In this document: piece by piece, positions 33,390 to 44,000 of the stretch
How the letters are laid out: every line of letters starts with the position of its first letter
Numbering within the stretch: the stretch's first letter is position 1
NCBI GenBank assembly: GCA_016271365.2
Contig: CM028131.1
Coordinates: forward strand, 281,478,001 to 281,542,000
Length of the DNA: 64,000 bases
Reading direction: 5' to 3'
Source: Neoceratodus forsteri
Taxonomy: Eukaryota; Chordata; Ceratodontiformes; Ceratodontidae
Translations under genes and position numbers: made by a program
The notes under the pieces: generated by a model
The model's database searches: none
Told to the model about the DNA's origin: nothing
Seen by the model: the letters and a program-made list of their open reading frames with translations, nothing else

Positions 33390-36160
33390 GGGTGGAAGGT
33401 AGTCTCATAAATGCCAGGAGCTTGGGCAATAAAATGCCTGAGCTCCAGGCGATGCTAACTGAGGAGCAGTGGATGTGGCAGTGGTCACTGAGACTTGGGC
33501 CACTGCAAGACATGACTGGGACCTGAACCTGGAGGATACACTATGTTAGGAAGGACAGGGGAGGGAAGGAGAGGAGGGTAGCAATGATAGTCAAAACTGC
33601 ATTGGCATAGGGGGGAGTAGAGGAGGCGGAGGGAACCGTGGAAGCGATTTGGGTCACCTTGATAACAAGGGGGGGCAAAAGAGTAAAAATAGGAGTGGTG
33701 TATAGACCCCCTGCCCTGGCGGAGGAGCTGGAGGACAGTCTGGTGGCAGATGTTAGGAGACACTGCAGACTGGGCAGAGGAACAGTGGTGGTGTTGGGGT
33801 ACTTAAACATGCCAGGAACAGACTGGGAGACTATGACATCCTCTGTGGCCAGGGAACAGAGGTTGTTGGATGTCTTTCAAGACGCGTTCCTAACTCAGCA
33901 GGTGAGGGAACCGACCAGGGAGGCACGGGTACTGGATGTGGTCCTGGCAGACAGTGACCAGATTGGGGGCCTGGAGGTAAGTGACCCATTGGCGGGGAGT
34001 GACCATGCCACGGTCTGGTTCTGCCTGGACCTAGGAGGGTAGAAGGCTGCACAAAGACGGAAGTAACCGACTTCAGGAGGGCGGATTTTAAGGAAATGGA
34101 TGGATCCTTAAGAGCATTTGGATGGGATTGGGTCAGACATGGACGCTGATAGTAGGTGGGAAATCATCAGAGAGGGGTGCAGGATGCTACCAGCACCTGT
34201 GCAAGAGTAAGACGAAAATGCGTAGGCCCAAAACCCTGTTGGTGGACCAGGGAGGTCCAGGAGGTGGTGCAGGAAAGAAAGCAGCCTATAAACAATTCAA
34301 GTGCTCAAGGAGTGAAAGGGATCGAGGGGAGTACGAGCTGATGGCTAGAAGGGCCACTAGAGTGGTGAGGTCGGCTAAGGCAAGGAAGGAGCAGAACCTG
34401 GCCAGGGAAATTAGGAGAGGGAACAAGGGGTTCTTTAGATACATTGGGGAAAAACGAAGGGTGAAGGGGCAGATTAGCAGGATTAAATCAGGGGAGAGAT
34501 GGGCACAAGACCCGGGGGAGCAGGCTGAGGTACTAAATGAGTACTTCACCTCGGTTTTCACCAGGGAAAATGGGGGTGCTGCATCATACATGGGAGGAGA
34601 CAGAGATACTGAGGAGGGGGACCCTTACCGATCGGCAGGTCTGGGGAGAGGGGGAGGCATCACTGGCAGGTGGGGGAAGGGCTAAGCTGGGAGAAGGGGT
34701 ACCGGAAGTGGAAATCACAGCAGAGAGAGTGAGGGAAGCCCTCAGCTCCCTTAAGACGGAGAAAGCACCGGGGCTGGATAAATTACATCCCAGAGTGCTG
34801 AAGGAACTTGCAGATGTCCTGGCAAAACCCCTGGCAGAGCTTTTCACCATCTCTCTGAGGACAGGGTGGGTGCCCAAGACTGGAAGGTGGCGCATAGTGC
34901 CTATCCCAAGGGGGCCAAGGGAGGTGGCAGGGAACTACAGGCCTGTCAGCCTGACATCGTGGTGGGCAAGGTGATGGAGGGCATTGTCAAGGAGAGGCTA
35001 GGGGGGCACCTGGATAAGTCAGGGTGCCTGGACGATAGACAGCATGGATTCATCCCGGGGAAATCGTGTCAGACAAACCTGGTGGAGTTCTATGACTGGG
35101 TGACAAGTGCCTTGGACCTGGGTAGACCAGTGGATGTCCTCTTTCTAGACTTCAGCAAGGCATTTGACTCTGTTCCTCACGTGGGCCTGTTGGATAAGCT
35201 GGGAGAAATGGGGGTGGGGAACCAGATGATCAGATGGATAGGCAATTGGCTCCAGGACCGGACCCAGAGGGTCGAAGTTGGGGATAGTCTCATCCCCAAG
35301 GAGGGTCATTAGTGGGGTCCCACAGGGATCAGTCCTTGGGCCCTTCTGTTCAACGCCTACGTCTCTGACATAAGGACAGGAATCAGGAGTGAGATGAGTC
35401 TCTTTGCAGATGACTCAAAATGGGGCGGTGGTGGATGGGGAGGAGGGGAGGGTGGCCCTACAGGGGGACCTGGAGGCTCTGGAAAGATGGTCTAGAAAGT
35501 GGAAGCTGAGGTTCAATGCAGGGAAATGCAAGGTACTCCACCTGGGGGCCAGAAACCCAGGCCAAGTGTACACCCTGGGGGAATGCTACAAGTCTCGATG
35601 GCTGAGAGGGACCTGGGGGTGGTGGTGGATGTCCAGATGAACAACTCAGACTTGTAGGAGGGCAGCAGCCAAGGCCAACAGGATGCTGGGATGCATCGCT
35701 AGGGGGATCACCTCCAGAAGGAGGGAAGTGATACTCCCTCTGTATAACTGCTTGGTGAGGCCGCACCTTGAGTACTGCGTGCAGTTTTGGAGCCACACTT
35801 AAGCGGGACATTAACCTCCTGGAGAGGGTCCGGAGGGCAACCAAAATGATTTGGGGTTTGGGGCACAGGACCTATGAGGAGAGGCTCAAGAGCTAAATAT
35901 GTACACATTGGAAGAGAGAAGGGACCGGGGACATGATAGAGGTCTTTAGGTACATGAAGAGGGTAAATAGGGAGGAACAGTTGGGGTGCTTCAAGGAAGG
36001 AGGAAGGGCCACTAGAGGGCATGGGTGGAAGCTGGAGGGGAAGATTCAGGGAGAAAGGAGGAGGTGCTACTTCACTGAGAGGGTGGTGGAGCCATGGAAT
36101 GCACTGCCTAGGGGCTGGTGGAGGCAGAGACAGTGGAGGGGTTCAAGAGGGTGGGACAGG
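33390..36160 (+). pseudogene. CR1 copy 1 ORF2: endonuclease and reverse transcriptase
   Basis: An APE-type endonuclease is followed by LINE RT. Endonuclease blocks are LINARSLGNKMPELQAML (33,400), IGVVYRPPA (33,690), VVLGYLNMPGTDWE (33,800) and DPLAGSDHATV (34,000). The usual GDFN box reads GYLN, so its aspartate is lost. RT blocks are EKAPGLDKLHPRVLKEL (34,760), YRPVSLTS (34,940), RQHGFIPGKSCQTNL (35,050), VLFLDFSKAFDSVPH (35,140), a GVPQGSVLGP-type block (35,320), SLFADDSKWG (35,395) and [11 protein letters not shown] (35,760). It is split by frameshifts near 33,620, 34,080, 34,700, 34,960, 35,310 and 35,640. Confidence 0.82.
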
Positions 36161-36344
36161 TACAGGGAAGGGTTCTGGAAGCAAAATCCAATGCAGCAAG
36201 AATATCTGGAACTGGGAAGGGAGAAGCCAGAGAAGGTGAGGGGGACAGCAAGGTCAGCACCCAGGTTGGGGGCTGACCAAACGAGCAGACACAAAAGACC
36301 GTTAGGCCTATTCTGCTGGCATTTTAGTATGTTAGTATGTTTAC

Positions 36345-36615
36345 CAATAGGGTGAGATGTATCCAGTTTGCATATGGCTCTGTGGTGCTCCTGTATTCTT
36401 TCCTTTAATTTTCTAGTTGTTTGACCAACATAAAGCTTCCCACAGGAGCACCACACAGCGTAAACAACATACCTGGTATTGTAGGTTATAAAGTGCTTGA
36501 TATTAACATTTCTAGTCCCCCAAAACTCCTGGGTTCTTGAACTCCTTTCCCTGTAGTGCCATTCAACATGTTTTGCAATTTTTACATGGAAAGAATCCAA
36601 CCAGCTTACAATTAA
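36345..36615 (-). pseudogene. Penelope-like element, GIY-YIG endonuclease part
   Basis: The minus-strand translation gives HFITYNTRYVVYAVWCSCGK, LYVGQTTRKLKERIQEHHRA and SHPIGKH. V-V-Y-x-x-x-C-x-C-G-K-x-Y-V-G-x-T-x-R-x-L-K-x-R-x-x-E-H is the GIY-YIG nuclease of Penelope-like elements, with the catalytic Tyr, Gly and Arg present. The frame is open until the CR1 junction at 36,341; the C-terminus continues at 31,074. The RT domain that should precede it is missing upstream of 36,615, so this Penelope copy was 5'-truncated or deleted. Confidence 0.8.
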
Positions 36616-36719
36616 GCCATGTATTCCTAAGCTCCATTTCCTAGGTTGTTATAGATCTTGTAGTGCCAAGTACACTCCTCTGGGACTGTACTGAGCCCAG
36701 GGAGGACAGCAGGACCAGC

Positions 36720-37230
36720 AAACAAAAGATCAGAGCTTATATGAACTCTAACATGCACTGCAGGTTGTTGATGTGGGGCCTTTGTGCTGACCATTTCCCT
36801 TTAAATATAAGGAACACAAAATTTATGATGTTTTCAAATAACAGAAGGCTGAGTAATCTTGACCCCAGACATCGACTTGGTTTCTTTGGAGAACTCCCTG
36901 TTGATGATGTTGATTCCGTCCGCTATCTGGTGTTACCTTGATCAGACTATACTTTAGAGACCATGCTGATTCCCTAATGTTAGTCATTTCTTCTTGGGAA
37001 TTCTTTGCAGTCATAAACCATGCCCCACCAAGAAAAACATAAATGGCTATCCAAAACCCTAGTCTACCTTTAGCGATTACAGGATATTAATCTATACATC
37101 TGCAGTGGACGGTGTCCTTTCCAGGCTCTGGGTTTGTACAACAAAGCTGGTCAATATGTACTTGATGCTCATGCTCATACACATCAGTGCCATCTGTATA
37201 CCAAACTACAGCTTCCTTTGAATGCTCAAA
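36720..37230 (+). pseudogene. LINE reverse transcriptase C-terminal remnant
   Basis: On the plus strand LLMWGLCADHFPLNIRNTKF, FMMFSNNRR and VDDVDSVRYLVLP are followed, in shifted frames, by a LDQTL-like step and LYNKAGQYVLDAHAHTHQCH, then LYTKLQLPL. This matches the post-catalytic part of several LINE RTs (N-x-LPLN-x-x-KTKxMxF ... SVxYLG, and a late LYN-x-A-x-x-V-x-x-x-x-xTHHC-x-LY motif). It is not CR1. The clade could be L1- or RTE-related, and I cannot decide which. Confidence 0.5.
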
Positions 37231-37234
37231 TTAT

Positions 37235-37480
37235 TTTGCCCAGCCCAGCAGTACGGCAGGTTGTGGCTGGGGGCTTCGCCATCCTCCATGCCGGCGACTC
37301 GGGTTCGGGAACAAACTGGAGCTGCTCGGAAGGCCATCTGGGGAAGGAGAACTGAGCATCCCATAACGGCTCTTCTCCTTTGTGGATGAGGGACAGAGCA
37401 TACTGCTACTTGACTGCCACCTAGTAGAGGCTGGGTGGTGTAGCAGTGGTTGCCTACCTGGCTTGCCGGGTGCAGATCAC
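37235..37480 (+). repeat. Possible tRNA-derived SINE sequence
   Basis: The stretch GGTGGTGTAGCAGTGGTTGC at 37,434 resembles a Pol III A box (TRGYNNAGYGG). GACTCGGGTTCGGGAAC at 37,297 resembles a B box (GGTTCGANTCC), but their order and spacing do not make one intact promoter. This could be two diverged tRNA-like heads or chance in a GC-rich patch. Confidence 0.28.
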
Positions 37481-38360
37481 ATTTCCTATTGCTGAACTTG
37501 TGAAGTGGGATTTCAGTCATACTTTTTTGTTTCTGTTAAATGTAACACTCAGTGACTGGGGAACTGTATTGAGAGTTTTTATGGCACCAAGGGTGTTTAT
37601 TTCTCTCCAGCATCTCTTCAGGGAAATGGTAATGTCTGTATAGCCAGATTTGTGTAATCAGCAACAGCGTGCTGACAATATGGCCAATGAAACATGGCGC
37701 CAGAGATTTGACCCTTGCACATTTCACAACTCCTGATCTGGTCTATATGTTTTGTTTTATCTTGCATTCGGTTAAAACCACTGTTTCTTCCTAACTAAAG
37801 GTTGGTAAAATGCAGTGATTTGCTATTACGTACACTGTTTACAGGATAACAATATGCTCTATTACAAAGCTGCTTTTGAATCAGTTTATGCATTATTGGC
37901 AGGTAGGTCAGTGGGCTTTGGGGCAAGCTGTCTAAATTTCTAACATAAATGGATACATGGATTATACTGACTTAGACCTAAATGTTAGCAGGAACCAGTT
38001 GCCTTTTATTTTTGTATTAATGATCCTTGGTCTTTTAGACTTAAATTGCTTATACCGGGCTTTTGTGCCACAGATACACTGAGGTAACCCTCCAGATGTG
38101 CAGCAACAGTAAGTAAACTTCGTATCCTACAGTGATAGTCCTGTACGTGCTGTGAACATCATGATCTTTCTACCTGCATATAATTATCAGTGTTGCTAAT
38201 CAGAAAATGAGTAAAATGTATGTCAAAAAAATTCGAAAAGTACTAACACAGTAGGAACTACTTTAACAAGTGGATGTATCAGAGTCAATTTCTTCAGGTT
38301 TTCAGACATTTAAAAATTTTCCTGTCATTATTTCTTCATTACATCAACATATTTTCATTT
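37480..38360. other. Unclassified AT-rich sequence
   Basis: No gene or recognisable repeat. Short open frames lack motifs. Confidence 0.45.
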
Positions 38361-38361
38361 T

Positions 38362-38521
38362 ATTAGTGCAGTAAGCCACTCCAGGGCATGGATGTATGTA
38401 TGCTGAATTAATGCACACCCTGGCTGTGTAAGGCACACACCTGTTGGCCCCGTGCCTTACTGCACAGCGTGGATGTGAATTAATTCAACATACACCCATG
38501 CCCTGTCATAGCTTATTTTAT
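38362..38521. repeat. Hairpin MITE, family M2
   Basis: The left end GCAGTAAGCCACTCCAGGGC pairs with a right end GCCCTGTCATAGCTTATTTTATTGC-like sequence (38,501-38,525). The inner arms TGGATGTATGTATGCTGAAT and GTGCCTTACTGCACAGCGTGG fold back as well. The terminus matches the M2 copies at 27,941 and 28,962. About 160 bp. Confidence 0.58.
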
Positions 38522-38989
38522 TGCCAGCATAATGCCTGGACTGAAAAATAGTATCACATTTACATTTACGTAGCACTGTTCATGGCCTGCATCTCAGTGA
38601 CTTATAAGCAATTTATTTCCACAGGACAGCACAGGTGAGATGCCATGTCTTTTCCAGTGGGGTCCTGCTTTTGCTTAGGACAGCTTGATGCCTTTCACTA
38701 AAAATACCACTAATAGCTTAATCTGGTTCAATGTCAGTTGGCATCCATCTGTTTCCCCCTCCCCCAGGACGAGGCTGAAAATAGTCAGAATTGTCTAGTC
38801 CTCCTTTCCCGATCAACAAAAACTAAATAAAATAAAAAAATTCAATACCAATGGAATTTTGATTATGTTTATTTCAGGGGCTACACCCCACAGTCCGCTA
38901 TTAAAATTCTGTGTTCATCTCACATGTCAATTTTCTGCAACATACTTTTTAAATTTCCAGACACTATATTCTAACCAGGGTATGAAATT

Positions 38990-39362
38990 CGTGAAAAAAA
39001 GTATATGCCCACTTGGGCATGTAATAAACAATCGTCATTACCACCTTTGAGCTTTAGGGCATGTCCTCCATTCCTGCTGGAGCACACCACAAACATTTCC
39101 ATCTGTTCAGCCTTGTCGCTGCCTCTTCGGTATGAGGAAGACTGTGCTATGCCCTGCCCAGCCTCCTTTTCTCTATAGGGTGAGTATGTTAAGGGCCTCC
39201 AGTCTCTCCTCATAGCTTTTATCCTCCACACCAGTGATCACTGCAACTGCCTTACTTACTGTGTCAACATATTTTTTCTGTAATGCCTGGGAGCCCAGAA
39301 ATGCACACTGTACTCCAGGTGAGACCCGACTAGGGGCCTCATAAATACCGAATTTAAAGACC
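38990..39362 (-). pseudogene. Old CR1/L3-like LINE, 3' half (split by DIRS-B)
   Basis: The minus-strand frames give FGIYEAPSRVSPGVQCAFLG and VEDKSYEERLEALNILTL (39,173-39,362), then SRNGGHALKLKGGN near 39,050. They correspond to the CR1 C-terminal blocks (LRPxLEYxVQFW; SYEERLxxLxLxxL; RGHSxKLK). The frame stops exactly where DIRS-B begins (39,363) and resumes at 52,791 with RGVTSRAGEVIL, the block that directly precedes it in CR1. Confidence 0.72.
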
Positions 39363-39599
39363 TGTAAATTTTCTGTCTCCAACTGCTGGTTACAGGGCTA
39401 TGGTACAGCTGGGATCCACTTCCTGTAGTGCAACTTCAGGCAGGAAACAAAAGCTCTGCAGCTAGGGTATCCTCATCCGGATCCCGCCAGTAATCTGCCA
39501 AGTAATCCACCTTGCAGAGAAAAATACAACTGGAAGACAGAAAAAACGTTAAAAGCAACACAGTCAAATGGCCAACTTTATACATTCAAGGAGGGATGT

Positions 39600-39690
39600 A
39601 GCCTTGCAACCAGCAGTCAGAGACAGAAAATTTACAGGTATTTAAATTTTGGTTTCTTTCTCCTAAAGCTGGTACAGCTGGGATATATAA
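39600..39690. other. DIRS-B internal complementary region
   Basis: CAACCAGCAGTCAGAGACAG followed by AAAATTTACAGGT repeats the inverse of the left terminus. It is fused to TTTCTTTCTCCTAAAGCTGG and TACAGCTGGGAT from the right terminus. Same layout as in DIRS-A and DIRS-C. Confidence 0.78.
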
Positions 39691-39699
39691 AAGCAATGT

Positions 39700-40286
39700 T
39701 CCGACTGACACATCCCCGGGTGGGAAGAATGTATGCGAAGTGTATCTGTACCACAACCGCCTCAAAGAATTCCTGGCGGCCAAAAGAGGCTGCAGCAGAG
39801 GTGGTCACATCCAGCTTGTAAAAATTTGGTGATGGTGTGAAGTGAGGACCAGGTAGTCACAAGGCAGATGTCGGCTAGGAAGCCTCTGAATTCTGCCCAG
39901 GAGGTTAGCTGGCTCTAGTGGAATGGTCCTTTACTCGGACTTGGTACAGGTAAACCTGCTTGACTGTAGGCTGATGCTAATGGTAGAGCCGATTCATCTG
40001 GCTATAGAATCTTTAGAGGCCTTTTTACCCACATATAGGCCTGCTGTTACAGCGAAAAGCTTTGAGACCTTGCAGAGGGGCTCCGTTCATTTAAGATATG
40101 ATCTCAGTGCTCACCTAGGGTCCAAGGTATGCAGTTCTTTCTCTTTGTCATTGCTGGGATTACGGCAGAAGGAAGGGGTGATAATCTCCCGATTACAGTG
40201 GAACGGTGACATTACCTTCGTAAGAAGCCTGGGTCTGTGCGCAGAACCGCGGAATTGTGGTGAAAACTGTATAAGGTTCTTTGGTA
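39700..40286 (-). pseudogene. DIRS-B tyrosine recombinase, C-terminal part
   Basis: Near 39,850 the minus strand encodes TTWSSLHTITKFYKLDV, containing the Trp position and nucleophilic tyrosine. Further upstream lie SPFHCNREIITPSF and ELHTLDPR (40,110-40,230), the segment shared with DIRS-A and DIRS-C. The frame is cut at 40,286 by a LINE and resumes at 42,725. Confidence 0.72.
40273..40286. repeat. 14-bp target-site duplication, left copy
   Basis: AAGGTTCTTTGGTA here and AAGGTTCCTTGGTA at 42,711-42,724 differ at one base. They bracket the LINE insertion, and removing the insertion with one copy restores DIRS-B continuity as judged against DIRS-C (23,250-23,270). Confidence 0.75.
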
Positions 40287-42710
40287 CGCCGCCCACTGGC
40301 ACAGCGCAAGGCTACTGCTTGTGATGTCAATTAGCCGATTTGGGAACGGACCCGGAATCGGAGGGACGACTAGGCTGAAAAGGACAGAGAGCCCAAGGGG
40401 CTCTCCTTCTCCGGGGTCCAGCTGATGGCGTCCCTAGCAGAGGCCGGGGAATCGCCAGAAAAGTCAAGCCGGCTGCTTGTGTGGGAGGCGGGACAGACGC
40501 TGGCATCACTGCATGCCCCACCTCCCAGGGGAACACAGCTTACAAAAATCCCTGGTCCCGGTTATGACACCCTGCTCCACCGGCCACTCCCACTGCCACC
40601 AATGTCAATCAGGGAGTCGCTCCCGTGGCCCACCCTGGGGTTAAGCCAGGACCTCCACATTGACTGTGAGAGGGCACCACCCAGGGGGTAAGCCTGAGCA
40701 TAGCTGGTTGGCACGTGGTGGGGCCAAAGCTCCATTAGGCGCTTGAGGGAGGACCAGAGGCAAAAAGCATAATAAATCTAATAATTTCTTTAACTGGATG
40801 ACTAAAGTAGACCAAGGAGGTGCTATGCACATGGTCTACCTAGATTTTAGCAAGTCATTTGATACAGTCCCACACAAAGATTAATAAACAAGTTAGCCTG
40901 GGAGGGGTCCCAGGTGGTAGCCTGGGCAAAAACTGGCTGGACAACAGGACGCAGAGGATAATAGTAAACGAGTCCACTCAAGAAAGGGGGTTACTAGCAG
41001 GGTTCAGTACTGGGCTGGTCCTCTTAATGTGTTTAAAAGTGACATTTTATTTATTTATTTAAACAGCAGTTTGAAAACCTTGAGCCATAGGCTCATTTAC
41101 AAAGGTACCTTGTCACAGTAAGACAAACGAAAATACACAGTATAACAGTAACTTAAGACATAGATGCAAACAAGCTAGTACAGGTAGGATTGATGGAAAC
41201 AATACCAGAGTTATGTTGTCCTTAGCAGCTTAGTAGTAAGCTTTGTCATAAGTATTGAGTACGGCTTTGACTAGTGGCAATAACAGCTTCGGGTGTTAAC
41301 AAGGTGGTTCCATAAGGAAGTTTTGAAGCACGCTATAGTTGGAGCTTCGGAGATGGAGGGGGGCAGTGTGTTGAACCAGGAGGGGGCCCTAAAGCTGAAG
41401 GCTCTTTGGCCGTGAGAGGTCCTAGCTCTAGGGATAACAAGAGAGGTTTTCCCAGAGGTCAGAGTATGAACTAGTGGGACAGAGCGGCGGATGGTGGTGG
41501 TCAATCCTGGTGGGGATAGCCCAAGGAGGGTCTTTTTCGTAAGGGTACAGGTCAGATATTTGAGGCGCTCCAAGATCAAGTACCAGCTGCCATGCATAGT
41601 AGACAGGTGTGTGTTAGCCTAGGGTGCCCCAGCAATTAACCTGCAGGCCTTATTCAGAGTAGTGTGAATTTTATGGAGTGCGGCCTGATCAGCAGCACCA
41701 TACACCGGGCAGTCCATAGTCGACTAGGGACAGGATAGAGAGGTGACTGCGTAGTCTAAGACTGCAGAGGGACTGAAGGAAAAGTATGCCTCTTGCAGGT
41801 GACACAAAGATCTGCAACAGGGTTTGATACACAAGGCGGGTGGAAAGGATGAGAAGGACTTGGCAAGGTTGGAGGAATGGTCAAAAATACAGCAGCTTAG
41901 ATTCAGTGCAAAGAAATGCCAAGTAATGCACCTGGGAAACAAAAACCCACGGGAAGAGTACACAATGGGGGAAGGGGGAGTACTAACAACAACAAAAATA
42001 GAATGGGACCTGGGGCAGGCTATGTGGGATGGCAGTAAGGAGGGCTGGGGGGATACTGGGATGTATAGGGAGAGGCAACACCAGTAGAAAACAGGAAGTT
42101 GTCATCCCTTTGTACAGACAGTTGGTGAGATCCCATCTGGAGTACTGCATGCAGTTCTGAAGACCCCATCATCTCAAGGACACAGACAGGACGGAGGCAG
42201 TCCAGAGGAGGGCAACTAAAATGGTGCAGGGTCTGCACCAGCAACCATACGAATACAAACTAAAGAAGTTAATATGTATACCCTCGAGGAAAGGAGGGAG
42301 GCGGAGACATGACAGAAACTTTCAAGTACCTCAGAGGAATCAACAAAGTCCAAGAGGGTAGAATGTTTCAGAAAAAGAGATGTGCAAGAACAAGGGGGCA
42401 CAGTTTGAAGATAGAGGGGGGATGGCTCAGGGGCAACGTAAGGAAGTATTGTTTCACAGAGAGGGTGGTGGACGCATGGAATGGCCTTCCTGAGGAGGTC
42501 GGGGTCAAAAGCAGTGAGGGAATTAAAGAATGCATGGGACAAACATAAGGCAATTATAGTTGTGGGGATAGGAGAAGCAGGCTGTTGGTTAACTAGGATC
42601 TGCAGCTTATCCAGTAGGTAGGGAAATGGGCAGACTGGGACGGCCATGCGGTCCTTATCTGCCGTTAAAGTCTATGTTTCTATGTAAATACATAAAAACA
42701 AAACAAAAAA
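40287..42710 (+). mobile_element. CR1-group LINE inserted in DIRS-B, with TSD and A-rich tail
   Basis: The 2.4-kb plus-strand insertion begins right after the target duplication. RT motifs include MVYLDFSKSFDTVPH (40,835), a NWLDNRTQRIIVN block (40,935), AGDTKIC (41,795) and the LVRSHLEYCMQF-like block (42,120). It ends with the CR1 tail GTCCTTATCTGCCGTTAAAG, TCTATGTTTCTATG, then an A-rich stretch. The part 40,287-40,780 is GC-rich with no clear LINE motif and may be carried 5' sequence. An L2-like fragment splits it at 41,044-41,785. The 3' part is about 80% similar to 19,790-20,361. Confidence 0.75.
41044..41785 (-). mobile_element. L2-like LINE 3' fragment nested in the LINE at 40,287
   Basis: The minus-strand frame 41,271-41,597 reads LTKKTLLGLSPPGLTTTIRR, then HGQRAFSFRAPSWFNTLPPS and APTIACFKTSLWNHLV. 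The motif RAFSxxAPxxWNxLPxxIxxAPxxxxFKxxLxxHL is the C-terminus of L2-type LINEs. The tail is the TTTATTTATTTAAA stretch at 41,048. It interrupts the host LINE between the VTFYLF and AGDTKIC codons. Confidence 0.7.
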
Positions 42711-42724
42711 AAGGTTCCTTGGTA

Positions 42725-43250
42725 GACAGCATCCCCAGTTCACTGATCCATCGTGCTGAACTAATGACAACAAGGAAAACTACTTTCATCATCAGATGGA
42801 GAAGGGGTATTTCCTCCAAGGGCTCGAAGGGGGCTTTAGTGAGAGCCTTGAGAATCAGACTGAGGCACCAAGGTGGAACCACTGGCTTTATTGGGGGGTG
42901 CCTTAAGGTAGCCACTCTCAGAAACCGTTTGACATGAGGATGAGATCCCAGAGATTCTCCTGTGTCAACAAACAGGACAGCCCCAAAAGCAGAGACCTAG
43001 ACCCTAAGGGTTGCTGGTTGCAGACCCTCTCAAAACCTTCCTGACAAAATTGGAGAAGGGCATACAAGGATATCGAGTGATCAGCTAGGTTCTTGGACTG
43101 AAGCCAGATTCCGTAATACACCTTGGAGGAAGACTACGCCAAGATTGTATCATCATCTCAATCACATCCGTTGAGTAGCCTAGATTCTTGAGGGTTTCCC
43201 GCTCAATCTCCACGAGAAGGATAGATTGCGAGATTCGGATGAGTTATCAA
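42725..43250 (-). pseudogene. DIRS-B tyrosine recombinase, N-terminal and first-arginine part
   Basis: The minus-strand frame 42,655-42,915 contains PLLHLMMKVVFLVVISSARW and ISELGML. In DIRS-A the same place reads ITSARRMGELQVL, so the catalytic arginine next to the (I/M)xEL motif is tryptophan here. That would inactivate a tyrosine recombinase. The upstream SAM-like region (QTVSESGYLKAPPNKASG-like, 42,870-43,200) is frameshifted. Confidence 0.65.
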
Positions 43251-44000
43251 ACCTTGATGAAGAAGATCTGGGCTGATTTGGAATCTGATTGGGGGCTCTA
43301 TCGCCGTGTGGATCAGAAGCGGGAAAAGGGCGCCGGGGCCAATGAGGACTCACTAAGGTAACTTTGGCCTGGTCCCCAGCTACTTTGTGTAGAACCCTGG
43401 ATAGGAGGGGAATGGGAGGGAAGACATAAAGGAGACCGTAGTGACCCCAATAAAGGGTGAATGCGTTTTGGCTTATTGCTAGCTTGTTCCTGGCAAGGAA
43501 GCAGAATTGTGGAACCTTTGCATTTTGTCTGCAGGCAAAGAGATCCACCTGAGGGCAACCCCAGCGGAGTGAGAGTTGCTGAAAGGCGCTGTCTTTTAAG
43601 TCCCACTCCCCTGGCAGAATGTCTTTGCGACTCAGCAAATCCGCTGTAAATGTTTTCCTGACCTGGGATGTAGACAGCAACCACACTTGATACATGCCGT
43701 TTGGCCCACTGGAATAATAGGAGAGACTCTCTCAGCATGCAAGTGCTCCTTATGCCCCCTTGTCAGTTGATGTAAGCCATCATGGTGTGGTTGTCTGTAA
43801 GTACCAGGACATCTTGGTTGAGTACCTGATCCTTGAAGTTTTGGACAGCAGGGCGAACCGCCCTCATTTCCAGCACATTGATACTGAGGCGAGATTCTAG
43901 TAGGGACTACTTGCCCTTCACAGACAGACGATGCATATGTGCTCCCTACTGCTAAGGCTGTCATCAGTAATAATTCTTACCTGACATGGATGGCCTAGCT
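43250..44000 (-). pseudogene. DIRS-B RNase H and methyltransferase-like domains
   Basis: The 171-residue frame 43,180-43,695 starts at the end of RNase H (TADLLSRKDILPGEWDLK). It then has CPQVDLFACRQNAKVPQF, YVFPPIPLLSRVL and KVTLVSPHWPRRPF. These are the same D-FA-x-x-x-N-A, PP and W-P blocks as DIRS-A 4,821-5,190. The overlapping frame (43,313-43,738) supplies VAVYIPGQENI for RNase H. First and second RNase H acidic blocks lie near 43,870-43,960 in other frames. Confidence 0.68.

Larger units (their letters stand above)
31079..36340 (+). mobile_element. CR1-group LINE with SGNH-type ORF1, copy 1
   Basis: A 5.26-kb LINE with 5' untranslated region, ORF1 and ORF2, ending in a CR1-type tail (CTATTCTGCTGGCATTTTAG, TATGTTAGTATG). 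The start is fixed by the second copy (46,820-52,037, opposite strand), which shares AAGAACTGGAAGGG and everything inward. Nearly equal lengths suggest both are full length. It interrupts a Penelope-like element. ORF1 and ORF2 carry several frameshifts, so the copy is dead, but similarity to copy 2 is high, implying fairly recent activity. Confidence 0.85.
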
